A stretch of DNA of 64,000 nucleotides, taken from NCBI RefSeq assembly GCF_017309385.1, contig NZ_JAFJMJ010000002.1, forward strand, positions 1,674,001 through 1,738,000, written 5' to 3'. This DNA is from Amycolatopsis sp. 195334CR. GTDB taxonomy: Bacteria; Actinomycetota; Actinomycetes; Mycobacteriales; Pseudonocardiaceae. The position numbers and the translations under genes are program-made. The notes below the pieces were generated by a model. It was not told the origin of the DNA. It saw nothing but the letters and a program-made list of their open reading frames with translations, and made no database searches. Of this stretch, positions 8,663 through 17,076 are shown in pieces; the first letter of the stretch is position 1; each line of letters begins with the position of its first letter.

Positions 8663-9688
8663 ATGAAGCTGGGCTACCACGTCGGTTACTGGTCCTCGGG
8701 TCCGCCGCGGGGTGCGCTGGAGGCGATCACCGAAGCGGACCGGCTCGGCTTCGACTCGGTGTGGAGCGCCGAGGCCTACGGTTCCGACGCGTTCACCCCG
8801 CTGGCCTGGTGGGGCGCGGCCACCGAGCGGATCAACCTCGGCACGAACATCGTGCAGATGTCCGCGCGCACGCCGACCGCGACCGCGATGAGCGCGCTGA
8901 CCATGGACCACCTCTCCGGCGGCCGGTTCGTGCTCGGCCTCGGCGCGTCCGGCCCGCAGGTGGTGGAGGGCTGGTACGGGCAGCCGTACCCGAAGCCGCT
9001 GGCGCGCACCCGCGAGTACGTGGAGATCGTGCGGCGGGTGCTGGCCCGGGAGGAGCCGGTCACCTTCGACGGCGAGTTCTACCAGCTGCCCCATCCGGGT
9101 GGGGCGAAGCTGGGCAAGCCGTTGAAGCCGACCGTGCACCCGTACCGCACGGACCTGCCGATCTACCTGGCCGCGGAAGGCCCGAAGAACGTGGCCCTCT
9201 CGGCCGAGATCTGCGACGGCTGGCTGCCGCTGTTCTTCTCCCCGAAGAGCGACGCGTTCTACCGCGCGGCGCTGGAAGAGGGCTTCGCGCGGCCGGGTGC
9301 GCGGCGCACCTTCGCCGACTTCGAGGTCCCCGCGTCCGCGCCGGTGATCGTGCACGACGACGTGGAAGAGGCGGCCGCGCTGATCAAGCCGTCGCTCGCG
9401 CTCTACATCGGCGGCATGGGGGCCAAGGACATGAACTTCCACCACGACGTGTTCGTGCGCATGGGGTACGAGGACGTGGCGGGCAAGGTGCAGGAGCTGT
9501 ACCTGGCCGGGCGCAAGCAGGAGGCCGCCGCGGCGATCCCGACCGCGCTGGTGGAGGACATCTCGCTGATCGGGCCGCCGTCGAAGATCCGCGAGGAACT
9601 GGCGGAGTGGGACAAGACGGTGGTCACCACGCTGCTGGTCCGGGGGGATGCCGCCTCACTGCGGAAGATCGCGGACGTGGTCTCGTAA
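8663..9688 (+). CDS. LLM-class flavin- or F420-dependent oxidoreductase
   Basis: A 341-residue luciferase-like TIM-barrel protein. Typical segments are LGYHVGYW at the start, LDHLSGGR-type MDHLSGGRFVLGLGASG (about residue 75-95) and the C-terminal ISLIGPPSKIREEL. In actinomycetes close relatives use coenzyme F420, but FMN use cannot be excluded. An AGGAGG ribosome site lies just before the ATG. It is in the same transcription unit as the MpaB-like gene. The hairpin into which IS110 copy 1 inserted lies 33 bp after its stop and was probably its terminator. Confidence 0.88.
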   Translation: MKLGYHVGYWSSGPPRGALEAITEADRLGFDSVWSAEAYGSDAFTPLAWWGAATERINLGTNIVQMSARTPTATAMSALTMDHLSGGRFVLGLGASGPQVVEGWYGQPYPKPLARTREYVEIVRRVLAREEPVTFDGEFYQLPHPGGAKLGKPLKPTVHPYRTDLPIYLAAEGPKNVALSAEICDGWLPLFFSPKSDAFYRAALEEGFARPGARRTFADFEVPASAPVIVHDDVEEAAALIKPSLALYIGGMGAKDMNFHHDVFVRMGYEDVAGKVQELYLAGRKQEAAAAIPTALVEDISLIGPPSKIREELAEWDKTVVTTLLVRGDAASLRKIADVVS

Positions 9689-9721
9689 CCCTCGCGCCTT
9701 GCTCTGTCGTGTCGTCGCGCT

Positions 9722-9763
9722 GTGAATGTGGCTTTCACAGCGGATTTCGCTGTGAAAGCCACA
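9722..9763. repeat. Interrupted 21-bp-arm hairpin (left part), IS110 target
   Basis: A left arm starting GTGAATGTGGC and a right arm ending GAAAGCCACA. The last five bases of the right arm (TTCAC) are found only after the IS element, at 11117-11121. Joining the flanks restores a perfect inverted repeat with 21-bp arms and a 5-bp loop. The intact form would suit a terminator after the LLM gene. Confidence 0.85.
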
Positions 9764-9779
9764 GTGATGATGGTGTGTA

Positions 9780-9990
9780 TGGACGGGGGCTGCCCCGGGG
9801 CTTGGCCCGGAAAGCCACTGACGCCCTGGCCGGGGTTGTCTTGCGAATGATCTGCCGGTTCCGGGGTGGTCTCCGTTCGTGCACGTCACCAGGCCAGGGG
9901 ATGTGACTTGATAGGAGCCTGTGCCACCAGGACACCCATCACTGTGCTGTCCACCCCTGCTGGCCCGGTACGTGCCCTCCCTGACCACTG
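9780..9990 (+). ncRNA. Putative bridge RNA of IS110 copy 1
   Basis: Ends are approximate. The leader before the transposase carries four segments matching element or target flanks. GAAAGCCA (9810-9817) equals the left target; GCGAATG (9843-9849) is the complement of core plus right target with one mismatch; ATAGGAGCCT (9911-9920) equals the right end of the element next to the core at 9 of 10; CATCACTG (9937-9944) is the exact complement of core plus left end. The order (target pair, then donor pair) matches the bridge RNA described for IS621. Expression is not shown. Confidence 0.65.
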
Positions 9991-10016
9991 AACACCACGG
10001 GACGGCAGAGACCAGG

Positions 10017-11099
10017 ATGACTGATCAGCACACCGGCGTCGACACTGCCCAGCACACCGCGGTGATCGCCGGGGTCGATACCCATAAAGACACCCACACC
10101 GCCGCCGCGCTCGATCCTGTCGGCCGGGTACTGGGCACGCACACCTTCCCGGCCACCACCGCCGGCTACACCGCGCTGGGCACCTGGCTGGCCGGGTTCG
10201 GCACGGTGTCCGCGGCCGGGGTGGAGGGCACCGGTTCCTACGGCGCGGGCCTGGCCCGCTACCTGGCCGGCGAGGGTGTCACGGTGGTGGAGGTCAACCA
10301 GCCCGACCGGCATGCCCGCCGCCGCAAGGGAAAGACCGACACCCAGGACGCGATCAACACCGCCCGCGCCGTCCTGGCCGGCCACGCTGAGGCCACCCCC
10401 AAAGCCGGCACCGGGCCCGCCGCCGCGATCACCGCCCTGCGCACCGCGCTGACCAGCGCGGTCAAATCCCGCACCGCCGCGCTCAACCAGCTCCACGCCC
10501 TGATCGTCACCGCCCCCGCCCCGCTACGCGAATCCTTGTCCGGCCTGACCGGCACAACCCTGATCAGGGCCTGCGCCCGGCTGCGCCCCGGCACCGACCT
10601 CACCAGCCCCGTCAACGCCACGAAAACCGCGCTCCGCCGCCTCGCCCGGCGCATCACCGACCTCACCACCGAGATCACCGACGCCAAAACCGACCTGAAC
10701 ACCCTGACCCGCCAGGTCCTGCCCGCCACCACCGCCGTGTTCGGCGTCGGCCCCGACACCGCCGCCCAGCTCCTGGCCACCGCCGGAGACAACCCCGACC
10801 GCATCACCACCGAAGCCCAGTTCGCCCACCTCTGCGGCACCGCCCCGATCGACGCCAGCAGCGGCCGCAACAACCGCCACCGCCTCAACCGCGGCGGCGA
10901 CCGCCACGCCAACGCCGCCCTCCACCGAATAGTGATCGTCCGCCTGCGCCACTGCCCCCGCACCCGCGCCTACCTCGAACGACGCACCCGCGAAGGCCTC
11001 CCCAAACGACACATCATCCGCTGCCTCAAACGCTACGTCGCACGCGAAATCCACCGAACCATCACCACAGACATGGCCAACCTCACAACAACCCCTTGA
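10017..11099 (+). CDS. IS110-family transposase (recombinase), copy 1
   Basis: A 360-residue protein from ATG 10017. The N-terminal RuvC-like domain shows the family acids in AGVDTHKDTH, GVEGTGSYG and KTDTQDA; the C-terminal transposase domain has LCGTAPIDASSGRNN with the expected catalytic serine, and RGGDRHANAAL. An upstream in-frame start at 9921 would run through the putative bridge RNA and is less likely. Compared with copy 2 there is one residue change (Gly for Arg near residue 55) and a few silent ones. The gene looks functional. Confidence 0.93.
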   Translation: MTDQHTGVDTAQHTAVIAGVDTHKDTHTAAALDPVGRVLGTHTFPATTAGYTALGTWLAGFGTVSAAGVEGTGSYGAGLARYLAGEGVTVVEVNQPDRHARRRKGKTDTQDAINTARAVLAGHAEATPKAGTGPAAAITALRTALTSAVKSRTAALNQLHALIVTAPAPLRESLSGLTGTTLIRACARLRPGTDLTSPVNATKTALRRLARRITDLTTEITDAKTDLNTLTRQVLPATTAVFGVGPDTAAQLLATAGDNPDRITTEAQFAHLCGTAPIDASSGRNNRHRLNRGGDRHANAALHRIVIVRLRHCPRTRAYLERRTREGLPKRHIIRCLKRYVAREIHRTITTDMANLTTTP

Positions 11100-11209
11100 C
11101 CTCAATAGGAGCATCATTCACTGCACTCGGCGGGGGCGCGGATCGCTGCCGTGCCCCGCCGGATCAGGGCTTGGCAGGGTGAGGCCGGTCACGTAGCCTC
11201 CTCGGTGAA

Positions 11210-11224
11210 CGTGAAGCGCATTCA
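11210..11224. promoter_or_regulatory. Inverted repeat upstream of the ceramidase gene
   Basis: GTGAA and TTCAC arms separated by five bases lie about 30 bp before the ceramidase start, in the 137-bp gap after the IS element. It may be an operator; no regulator gene is adjacent. Confidence 0.3.
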
Positions 11225-11253
11225 CATTTCGCCGAGGTCAACGAGGAGGCGGC

Positions 11254-13320
11254 ATGCCGGTCAGCCGGAGGCAGGTTCTGGCGGGTGCCGCCGCGGTTCC
11301 GCTGGGCGCGCTCGGCGCGGGCACCGCCCAGGCGGCGAGCACCCAGGCGGGCACCGCTCAGGCAAGCACCCAGGCGACCGCCGAGGCGAGCACCGCGCAA
11401 GCGAGCGGCTACCGCATCGGTATCGGCATCGCCGACGTCACCGGCCCCGCCGCCGAGAACGGCATGATGGGCTACTCCATGCCCCAGCAGCAGACCGCGG
11501 GCATCCACCAGCGCACCCGCGCACGGGCCTACGTCATCGACGACGGCACCCGCCGGATCGCCTTCGTCAACGCCGATCTCGGCGCCATCTTCCAGTCGGT
11601 GCACCAGGCCGTGCTCGCCGAGCTCGCCCAGGCGTACGGCAACCTCTACACCGAGCAGAACGTGCTGCTCAACGCCACGCACACGCACGCGGGCTGCGGC
11701 GGCTACTCGCACTACGCCGCCTACAACCTGTCCATCCTCGGCTTCCAGGAGCAGACCTTCGACGCCGTGGTCGGCGGCATCGTCGAGGCGATCAAGGCCG
11801 CGCACGAGGACCTGCGCCCCGGCACGATCAGCCTCGGCCGCGGTGAGCTGACCGACGCCAGCGCCAACCGCTCGCGCACCGCGTTCGAGCTGAACCCCGC
11901 CGCGGACAAGGCCTTCTTCCCGCTGTCCATCGATCCGGCGATGACCGTGCTGCGGCTGGCGCAGGAGGGCCGCGACACCGGCGCGATCTGCTGGTTCGCC
12001 ACCCACGGCACCTCGATGACCAACGCCAACAAGCTGATCAGCGGCGACAACAAGGGCTACGCCGCCTACCACTGGGAGCACGACCAGGCCGGAGTGCGCT
12101 ACCTCGACGGCAAAGCGGCCTTCGTGGCCAGCTTCCCGCAGACCAACTCCGGGGACATGTCGCCGAACCTCAACCTGAAGCCCGGCTCCGGCCCGACCGA
12201 GGACGAGTTCGAGAACACCAGGATCATCGGGGAACGCCAGTACCGCGCGGCGAAGCGGGCCTACGACGCGAGCCGCCCGGTGGGCGGGGCCATCGACTTC
12301 CGGATGTCCTTCGTGGACATGTCCACAGTGGACGTAGACGGCCGGTTCACCCCGGACGGCACGCCCCGGCGCACCTGCACCGCGGCGATCGGCGCCTCCA
12401 TGCTGGCGGGCAGCACCGAGGACGGCCCGGGACTGCCGCTGCCCGAAGGCATCCGCAACCCGTTCCTCGACGCGCTCGGCGGCATGGACGCGCCGGTGTC
12501 CAAGGAACTGGCCGACGCGCAGGCGCCGAAGGTGGTCGTGGTGCCGTTCGGCGCGATGAAGCCGTACCCGTGGGCGCCGGAGGTGCTGCCGCTGCAACTG
12601 GTCCGCATCGGCTCGCTGTACCTGGTCGCCGGGCCCGCCGAGTTCACCATCGTGGCCGGGCTTCGGTTGCGCCGCACGGTCGCCGCCGAACTCGGGGTGC
12701 CGCTGGAGAACGTGCTGGTGCAGGGGTACGCCAACGCCTACAGCCAGTACGTGACCACGCCGGAGGAGTACGACTCGCAGCAGTACGAGGGCGCGTCCAC
12801 CCTGTTCGGCCGCTACACCCTGCCCGCCTACCAGCAGGAGTTCGCGCGGCTGGCGGCGGCGATGCGCGCGGGCGAGCCGGTCGAGCCCGGGCCCCGGCCA
12901 CGGGACCTGACCGGCAAGCAGCTGAACTTCCAGCCGGGCGTGGTCTTCGACAGCGCACCGATGTTCAAGAACTTCGGCGACGTGCTGACCGAGGCGAAGA
13001 GCAGCTACCGGCGGGGTGAGCAGGTGCTGGTCGAGTTCGTCACCGGGCACCCGAAGAACAATCTGCGCCGGACCTTTCTCGAGGTCCAGCAGCTGGTCGG
13101 CGGCACGTGGGTGCGCCACGCCGACGACGGCGACTGGGCGACGAAGTACCGCTGGGCCCGGACCGTGCTCGGCGAGTCGAAGGCGGTGCTCACCTGGGAC
13201 ATCCCGGCCGGCGCGGCCCCTGGCAAGTACCGCCTGGTCCACCACGGCGACTGGAAGCACGGCATCACCGGCGCCGTCACCGCCTTCAGCGGCACCTCGC
13301 GGGCGTTCGTGGTGGGCTGA
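11254..13320 (+). CDS. Secreted neutral/alkaline ceramidase
   Basis: A 688-residue protein. It begins with a twin-arginine-type signal (SRRQVLAGAAAVPLGALG), then a short Ala/Thr/Gln/Ser repeat stretch (about residues 28-50). The catalytic domain has zinc ligands in NATHTHAGCGGYSHY and FATHGTSM, and the family nucleophile motif GDMSPN (Ser about 303). The last 150 residues match the Ig-like C-terminal domain of neutral ceramidases. It would hydrolyse ceramide outside the cell to sphingosine and a fatty acid. The following genes encode a carrier and a sphingosine-phosphate-lyase-like enzyme, supporting a lipid-scavenging role. Confidence 0.9.
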   Translation: MPVSRRQVLAGAAAVPLGALGAGTAQAASTQAGTAQASTQATAEASTAQASGYRIGIGIADVTGPAAENGMMGYSMPQQQTAGIHQRTRARAYVIDDGTRRIAFVNADLGAIFQSVHQAVLAELAQAYGNLYTEQNVLLNATHTHAGCGGYSHYAAYNLSILGFQEQTFDAVVGGIVEAIKAAHEDLRPGTISLGRGELTDASANRSRTAFELNPAADKAFFPLSIDPAMTVLRLAQEGRDTGAICWFATHGTSMTNANKLISGDNKGYAAYHWEHDQAGVRYLDGKAAFVASFPQTNSGDMSPNLNLKPGSGPTEDEFENTRIIGERQYRAAKRAYDASRPVGGAIDFRMSFVDMSTVDVDGRFTPDGTPRRTCTAAIGASMLAGSTEDGPGLPLPEGIRNPFLDALGGMDAPVSKELADAQAPKVVVVPFGAMKPYPWAPEVLPLQLVRIGSLYLVAGPAEFTIVAGLRLRRTVAAELGVPLENVLVQGYANAYSQYVTTPEEYDSQQYEGASTLFGRYTLPAYQQEFARLAAAMRAGEPVEPGPRPRDLTGKQLNFQPGVVFDSAPMFKNFGDVLTEAKSSYRRGEQVLVEFVTGHPKNNLRRTFLEVQQLVGGTWVRHADDGDWATKYRWARTVLGESKAVLTWDIPAGAAPGKYRLVHHGDWKHGITGAVTAFSGTSRAFVVG

Positions 13321-13370
13321 TCGCCCCCGTGCTGCCCCGAAGTGACCTGGCCACGGATACAGTCAGCGCC

Positions 13371-14669
13371 GTGCTCCCGCTCAAGACACGGCTCGGATAT
13401 TCGGTCGGCTCGTTCGTCACCGGGGCCTTCGGCACCGTGCCGGGGCTGTTGCTGCTGCCCTACCTCACCGACACCATGGCCGTGCCGGGCGCCATCGCCG
13501 GGGCCATCGTGCTGGTGCCCAAGGCGTGGGACGTGCTGTTCAACCCGGTGGCCGGGCGCATCTCCGACGCCCGGCTGGCCAAGTCGGGCAGCCGCGCGAA
13601 GTTCCTGCTGTTCGGCGGCATCGGCGTCGCGGTGCTGTTCGCCGCGTTGTTCGCGCACCCCGGGTTCGGCCGGACCTGGCTCGACGCCGGGTACGTGGTG
13701 GCGGTGTTCTTCCTGTGCGCCACCGCGTTCGCCTTCTTCCAGGTGCCGTTCAACGCGCTGCCCGCCGAGCTGACCCCCGGCTACGAGGAACGCACCCGGC
13801 TCAACAGCTGGCGCATCGGCGTGCTGGCGCTGGCCATCCTGGTCTCCGGCGGCGGCGCGCCCGCCATCGTGGAGATCTTCGGCGGTGTGCCCGGCTACCG
13901 CGCGATGGGCGTGGCGGTCGGGGTGATCATCCTGGCCGGTGCGCTCGGGGTGTACTTCAGCATCCGCACCGCCCCGGTGGCGAAGGTCCGCCAGCCCACC
14001 ACGAGCTGGCGTGAACTGCTCACCACCATGCGCGAGTGGCGTGCCTTCCGCTGGCTGCTCGGGGTCTACTTCGTCCAGTCACTGGGCATCGGCACCCTGC
14101 TCGCCGGGGTCAGCTACCTGGCCAGGCACGTGCTCGGCGACCCCGGCCTGCAGACCTTCCTCTTCGCCGGGTTCGTCGGTCCCGCGCTGCTGGTGATGCC
14201 GTTGTGCATGGCGCTCGGGCGCCGCTGGGGCAAGGTCACCGGGCTGCGGATCTTCACCGCGATCTTCGCCGTCGCCCTGCTCGGGCTGCTCCTCGCGCGG
14301 GTGCTGCCGACCCCGGTGTTCTTCGTCTTCGTCGCGCTGGCAGGCATCGGCTACGCGGGCATCCAGGTGTTCCCGCTGGCCATCCTGCCCGACCTGATCA
14401 CCGCCGAGGAGGAACGCACCGGCGCCACCCGCGCCGGGGTGGCGGCCGGGGTGTGGACCGCGGGCGAGACGCTCGGCCTGGCGCTGGGCCCCAGCCTGTT
14501 CGGCCTGATCCTGCAGCTCGGCGGGTATGTGTCCTCTGTGGACGCGGCGGCGGCGCAGCCGGAGAGCGCGATCACCGCCGTGCTGCTCGGTTTCTCGCTG
14601 CTGCCCGCGATCCTGGTGGCGATCGCGCTGCCGCTGCTGCGCAAGTCGATCCTGGAACCGGGCCGATGA
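13371..14669 (+). CDS. MFS transporter (sugar/cation-symporter-like)
   Basis: A 432-residue, 12-helix membrane protein. Its start region (KTRLGYSVGSF) and loop FNPVAGRISDARLAKSGSRA resemble the GPH (MelB-like) branch of the major facilitator superfamily. GTG 13371 is chosen because the protein aligns from there; a GTG at 13330 would add 14 residues. The stop overlaps the next start (ATGA). Sandwiched between ceramidase and a sphingosine-phosphate-lyase-like gene, it may import a ceramide breakdown product; the substrate is inference, since the family usually moves sugars. Confidence 0.8.
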   Translation: MLPLKTRLGYSVGSFVTGAFGTVPGLLLLPYLTDTMAVPGAIAGAIVLVPKAWDVLFNPVAGRISDARLAKSGSRAKFLLFGGIGVAVLFAALFAHPGFGRTWLDAGYVVAVFFLCATAFAFFQVPFNALPAELTPGYEERTRLNSWRIGVLALAILVSGGGAPAIVEIFGGVPGYRAMGVAVGVIILAGALGVYFSIRTAPVAKVRQPTTSWRELLTTMREWRAFRWLLGVYFVQSLGIGTLLAGVSYLARHVLGDPGLQTFLFAGFVGPALLVMPLCMALGRRWGKVTGLRIFTAIFAVALLGLLLARVLPTPVFFVFVALAGIGYAGIQVFPLAILPDLITAEEERTGATRAGVAAGVWTAGETLGLALGPSLFGLILQLGGYVSSVDAAAAQPESAITAVLLGFSLLPAILVAIALPLLRKSILEPGR

Positions 14670-16069
14670 GCTCCGCCGAACAGGTGCTCGCCGAACTCCG
14701 CGCCCTGCGCGCCGGCGACCTGCCCACGCACGGTGCCCGCACGCTGGCCTACGTCTACGACAGCGGACTGTCCGGAGTGGACGAACTGGCGGCCGGGGCG
14801 CACGCGCTGGCCGCACACGCCAACGGGCTCGACCCGACCGCGTTCCCCAGCCTGCTGCGCCTGGAGAACGACCTGGTGGCCGCGACCGCGGAACTGGTCG
14901 GCGCCACGGCGGACACGGTCGGCGCGGTGACCTCCGGCGGCACCGAATCCTGCCTGCTGGCGGTGCTCGCCGCGCGGACCGGCGCCCCGGACGTGCGCGA
15001 GCCGTCGATGGTGCTGCCGGAGACCGCGCACGCCGCCTTCCACAAGGCCGCGCACTTCTTCGGCGTGCGCGCCATCCCGGTGCCGGTCGACCCGGTGACC
15101 TTCCGCGCCGACCCGGCGGCGATGGCGGCCGCGATCGACGAGCACACCGTGCTGGTGGTGGCCAGCGCGCCGTCCTACGCGCACGGCGTGCTCGACCCGA
15201 TCGCCGAGATCGCCGCGGCCGCCTCGGCCAGTGGCGTCCGCATGCACGTCGACGCCTGCATCGGCGGCTGGGTGCTGCCGCACCTCGGCGCGCCGCCGTT
15301 CGGCTTCGAGGTGCCGGGCGTGACCAGCGTTTCGGTCGACCTGCACAAGTACGCCTACTGTCCCAAGGGCGTCTCGGTCCTGTTGCACGCGAACGCCGAA
15401 CTGCGCCGCGGGCACTACTTCGCCAGCGCCGACTGGCCCGGCTACACGATGCTCAACACCACCGTGCAGTCCACCCGCTCGGGCGGTCCGCTGGCGGCGG
15501 CGTGGGCGGTGGTCCGGCACATCGGGCCCGAGCGCTACCGGCGGCTGGCGCTCGACGCGCGGGCGGCGGCGGAGGAGATCGCCGCCGGGATCGACAAGAT
15601 CGGCGGCCTGCGCGTGCTCGGGTCACCGGACTCGACGCTGGTGGCACTCGCGCTGGACGGCACCCCCGGCTTCGACCTGTTCACCGTGGCCGACGAGATG
15701 TCGGCGCGGGACTGGTACGTCCAGCCGCAGTTCGCGCACGGCGTCTCCCCGGCGAACCTGCACCTGACCCTGTCGGCGGCGAACCGGGGCCACGAACGCG
15801 AGTTCCTGGCCGATCTCGAAGCGGCGGTGGCCGCGGCGCGCGCGGCCGGGCCGGTCGAGGTGGACGCGCGGGTGCTGGAGTTCGTCGCCGCGCTGGATCC
15901 CGCGCAACTCACCTCGGAGCAGTTCGCCGGGCTGCTCGCGGCGGCCGGACTCGGGGACGCCGGTGCGCTGCCCACCCGGATGGCGGAGGTCAACACCCTG
16001 CTCGCGGCCGCCCCGGCCCGGCTGCGGGAGCGGCTGCTGCTGGAATTCCTGGGGCAGTTGCACGACTGA
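14666..16069 (+). CDS. PLP-dependent lyase, sphingosine-1-phosphate lyase-like
   Basis: A 467-residue fold-type I PLP enzyme of the group II decarboxylase clan. The glycine loop AVTSGGTESCLLAV (about 85-100), the Asp-containing MHVDACIGGW and the Schiff-base lysine in SVDLHKYAYCPKG (Lys about 228) are visible. The lysine motif and TRSGGPLAAAWA fit sphingosine-phosphate lyase better than glutamate decarboxylase. There is no membrane helix at the N-terminus. A C-terminal extension of about 70 helical residues is unusual. The ceramidase gene two positions upstream supports the assignment, but no sphingosine kinase gene is seen here. Confidence 0.75.
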   Translation: MSSAEQVLAELRALRAGDLPTHGARTLAYVYDSGLSGVDELAAGAHALAAHANGLDPTAFPSLLRLENDLVAATAELVGATADTVGAVTSGGTESCLLAVLAARTGAPDVREPSMVLPETAHAAFHKAAHFFGVRAIPVPVDPVTFRADPAAMAAAIDEHTVLVVASAPSYAHGVLDPIAEIAAAASASGVRMHVDACIGGWVLPHLGAPPFGFEVPGVTSVSVDLHKYAYCPKGVSVLLHANAELRRGHYFASADWPGYTMLNTTVQSTRSGGPLAAAWAVVRHIGPERYRRLALDARAAAEEIAAGIDKIGGLRVLGSPDSTLVALALDGTPGFDLFTVADEMSARDWYVQPQFAHGVSPANLHLTLSAANRGHEREFLADLEAAVAAARAAGPVEVDARVLEFVAALDPAQLTSEQFAGLLAAAGLGDAGALPTRMAEVNTLLAAAPARLRERLLLEFLGQLHD

Positions 16070-16110
16070 CCCTTGACCTCCAGCATGGTCGAGGTCCCAG
16101 GATCGTTCCC

Positions 16111-17001
16111 ATGATGGAGATCGGGGTGATCCTGCCGTCGGTCGCGGCGCAGCTCGAACAGGGGCTCGACCTGCGGGACGCGGCCCGGCACGCGGAGGCG
16201 GCCGGCCTGGACGGGGTCTGGATGGGCGACCACCTGGCCACCGGCATGTCCACTTTGGACAGCGTGGCCGGGCTGGCCACCGCCGCCGCGGTTACCGAGC
16301 GGGTGCGCATCGGCACCAGCGTGTTCGTGCCCGCGATCCGGCCGCTGGCCTGGGCCGCCAAGCAACTGGCCAGCCTGCAGCACCTCTCCGGCGGCCGACT
16401 CGTCCTGGGGGTCGGGTCGGGCGGCGGGGCGGCGCAGTGGGCGGCGGCCGGGGTGCCCTTCACCGAACGGGGCAGGCGCACGGACCTCGCCCTGGAACTG
16501 CTGCCGGAGCTGCTGGCCGGCAAGCCGGTGCGGTTCGCGCACGAACCGGGCGCGCCGGTGGTCCAGCTGGCGCCCGCGGTCCGGTCACCGCTGATCTGGG
16601 TGGGCAACGACTCGGCGGTGGCCAGGCGGCGGGCGGCGCGCTTCGGGGACGGCTGGTTCCCCTCGCTCATCCCGGTGGACGAGGTGGTCCGGGGCCGGGG
16701 GCAGCTGGCCGAGCTGGCGGGGGAGTACGAGCGGCCGCTGCCGACGGTGACCGTGGGCGGGGTGGTCTCCTTCGGCGGCACCTCGGCCGCGGACCTGGCC
16801 GAGCAGATCGCCGGCGGCTACGGCATGGCCATCGAGCGGGCGCGGAGGGTGCCGATCACCGGCACCCCGGACGACGCGGCCGACCGGTTCGCCGAGTACG
16901 CCGCCGCCGGGGTGGGCCACCTCGTGCTCGGCATCGGTGGCGGGGACTGGCGCGAGCAGGTCGACCGGCTGGCCCAGGCCCGGAGGCTGCTGCTGGGGTG
17001 A
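16111..17001 (+). CDS. LLM-class flavin- or F420-dependent oxidoreductase
   Basis: A 296-residue luciferase-like protein with EIGVILPS at the N-terminus, MGDHLATG, LQHLSGGRLVLGVGSGG and a C-terminal PITGTPDDAADRFAEY. It follows the lyase gene by 41 bp on the same strand and may be co-transcribed. F420 use is likely for actinomycetes but not proven. Two ATGs are adjacent at 16111 and 16114. Confidence 0.85.
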   Translation: MMEIGVILPSVAAQLEQGLDLRDAARHAEAAGLDGVWMGDHLATGMSTLDSVAGLATAAAVTERVRIGTSVFVPAIRPLAWAAKQLASLQHLSGGRLVLGVGSGGGAAQWAAAGVPFTERGRRTDLALELLPELLAGKPVRFAHEPGAPVVQLAPAVRSPLIWVGNDSAVARRRAARFGDGWFPSLIPVDEVVRGRGQLAELAGEYERPLPTVTVGGVVSFGGTSAADLAEQIAGGYGMAIERARRVPITGTPDDAADRFAEYAAAGVGHLVLGIGGGDWREQVDRLAQARRLLLG

Positions 17002-17076
17002 CCCGATCGTGTTCACGCGGAGCGCGCGGGCCGTCGCGCGGTGTTAGCGTGGCCGCGAATCCGGAAGGAGCCGATC

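Larger units (their letters stand above)
9764..11116 (+). mobile_element. IS110-family insertion sequence, copy 1
   Basis: A 1353-bp element found again at 62390-63742 with only a handful of base differences. It has one transposase gene, a 253-bp non-coding left end and a 17-bp right end after the stop codon, no terminal inverted repeats, and at most a 2-bp CA shared by donor and target. These are IS110-family properties. The limits are set by comparing both copies and by reconstructing the interrupted hairpin. A TTGACC at the right end and GATGAT at the left end would be 17 bp apart in a circular form. Confidence 0.92.

Noticed and set aside
9921..10016. Longer transposase start with 32 extra residues
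   Set aside because: It overlaps the donor-guide segment of the putative bridge RNA; homologous proteins start near the ATG at 10017.
17002..17076. Zur box before the His-rich gene
   Set aside because: No TGAAAAT-type palindrome is present in the gap.
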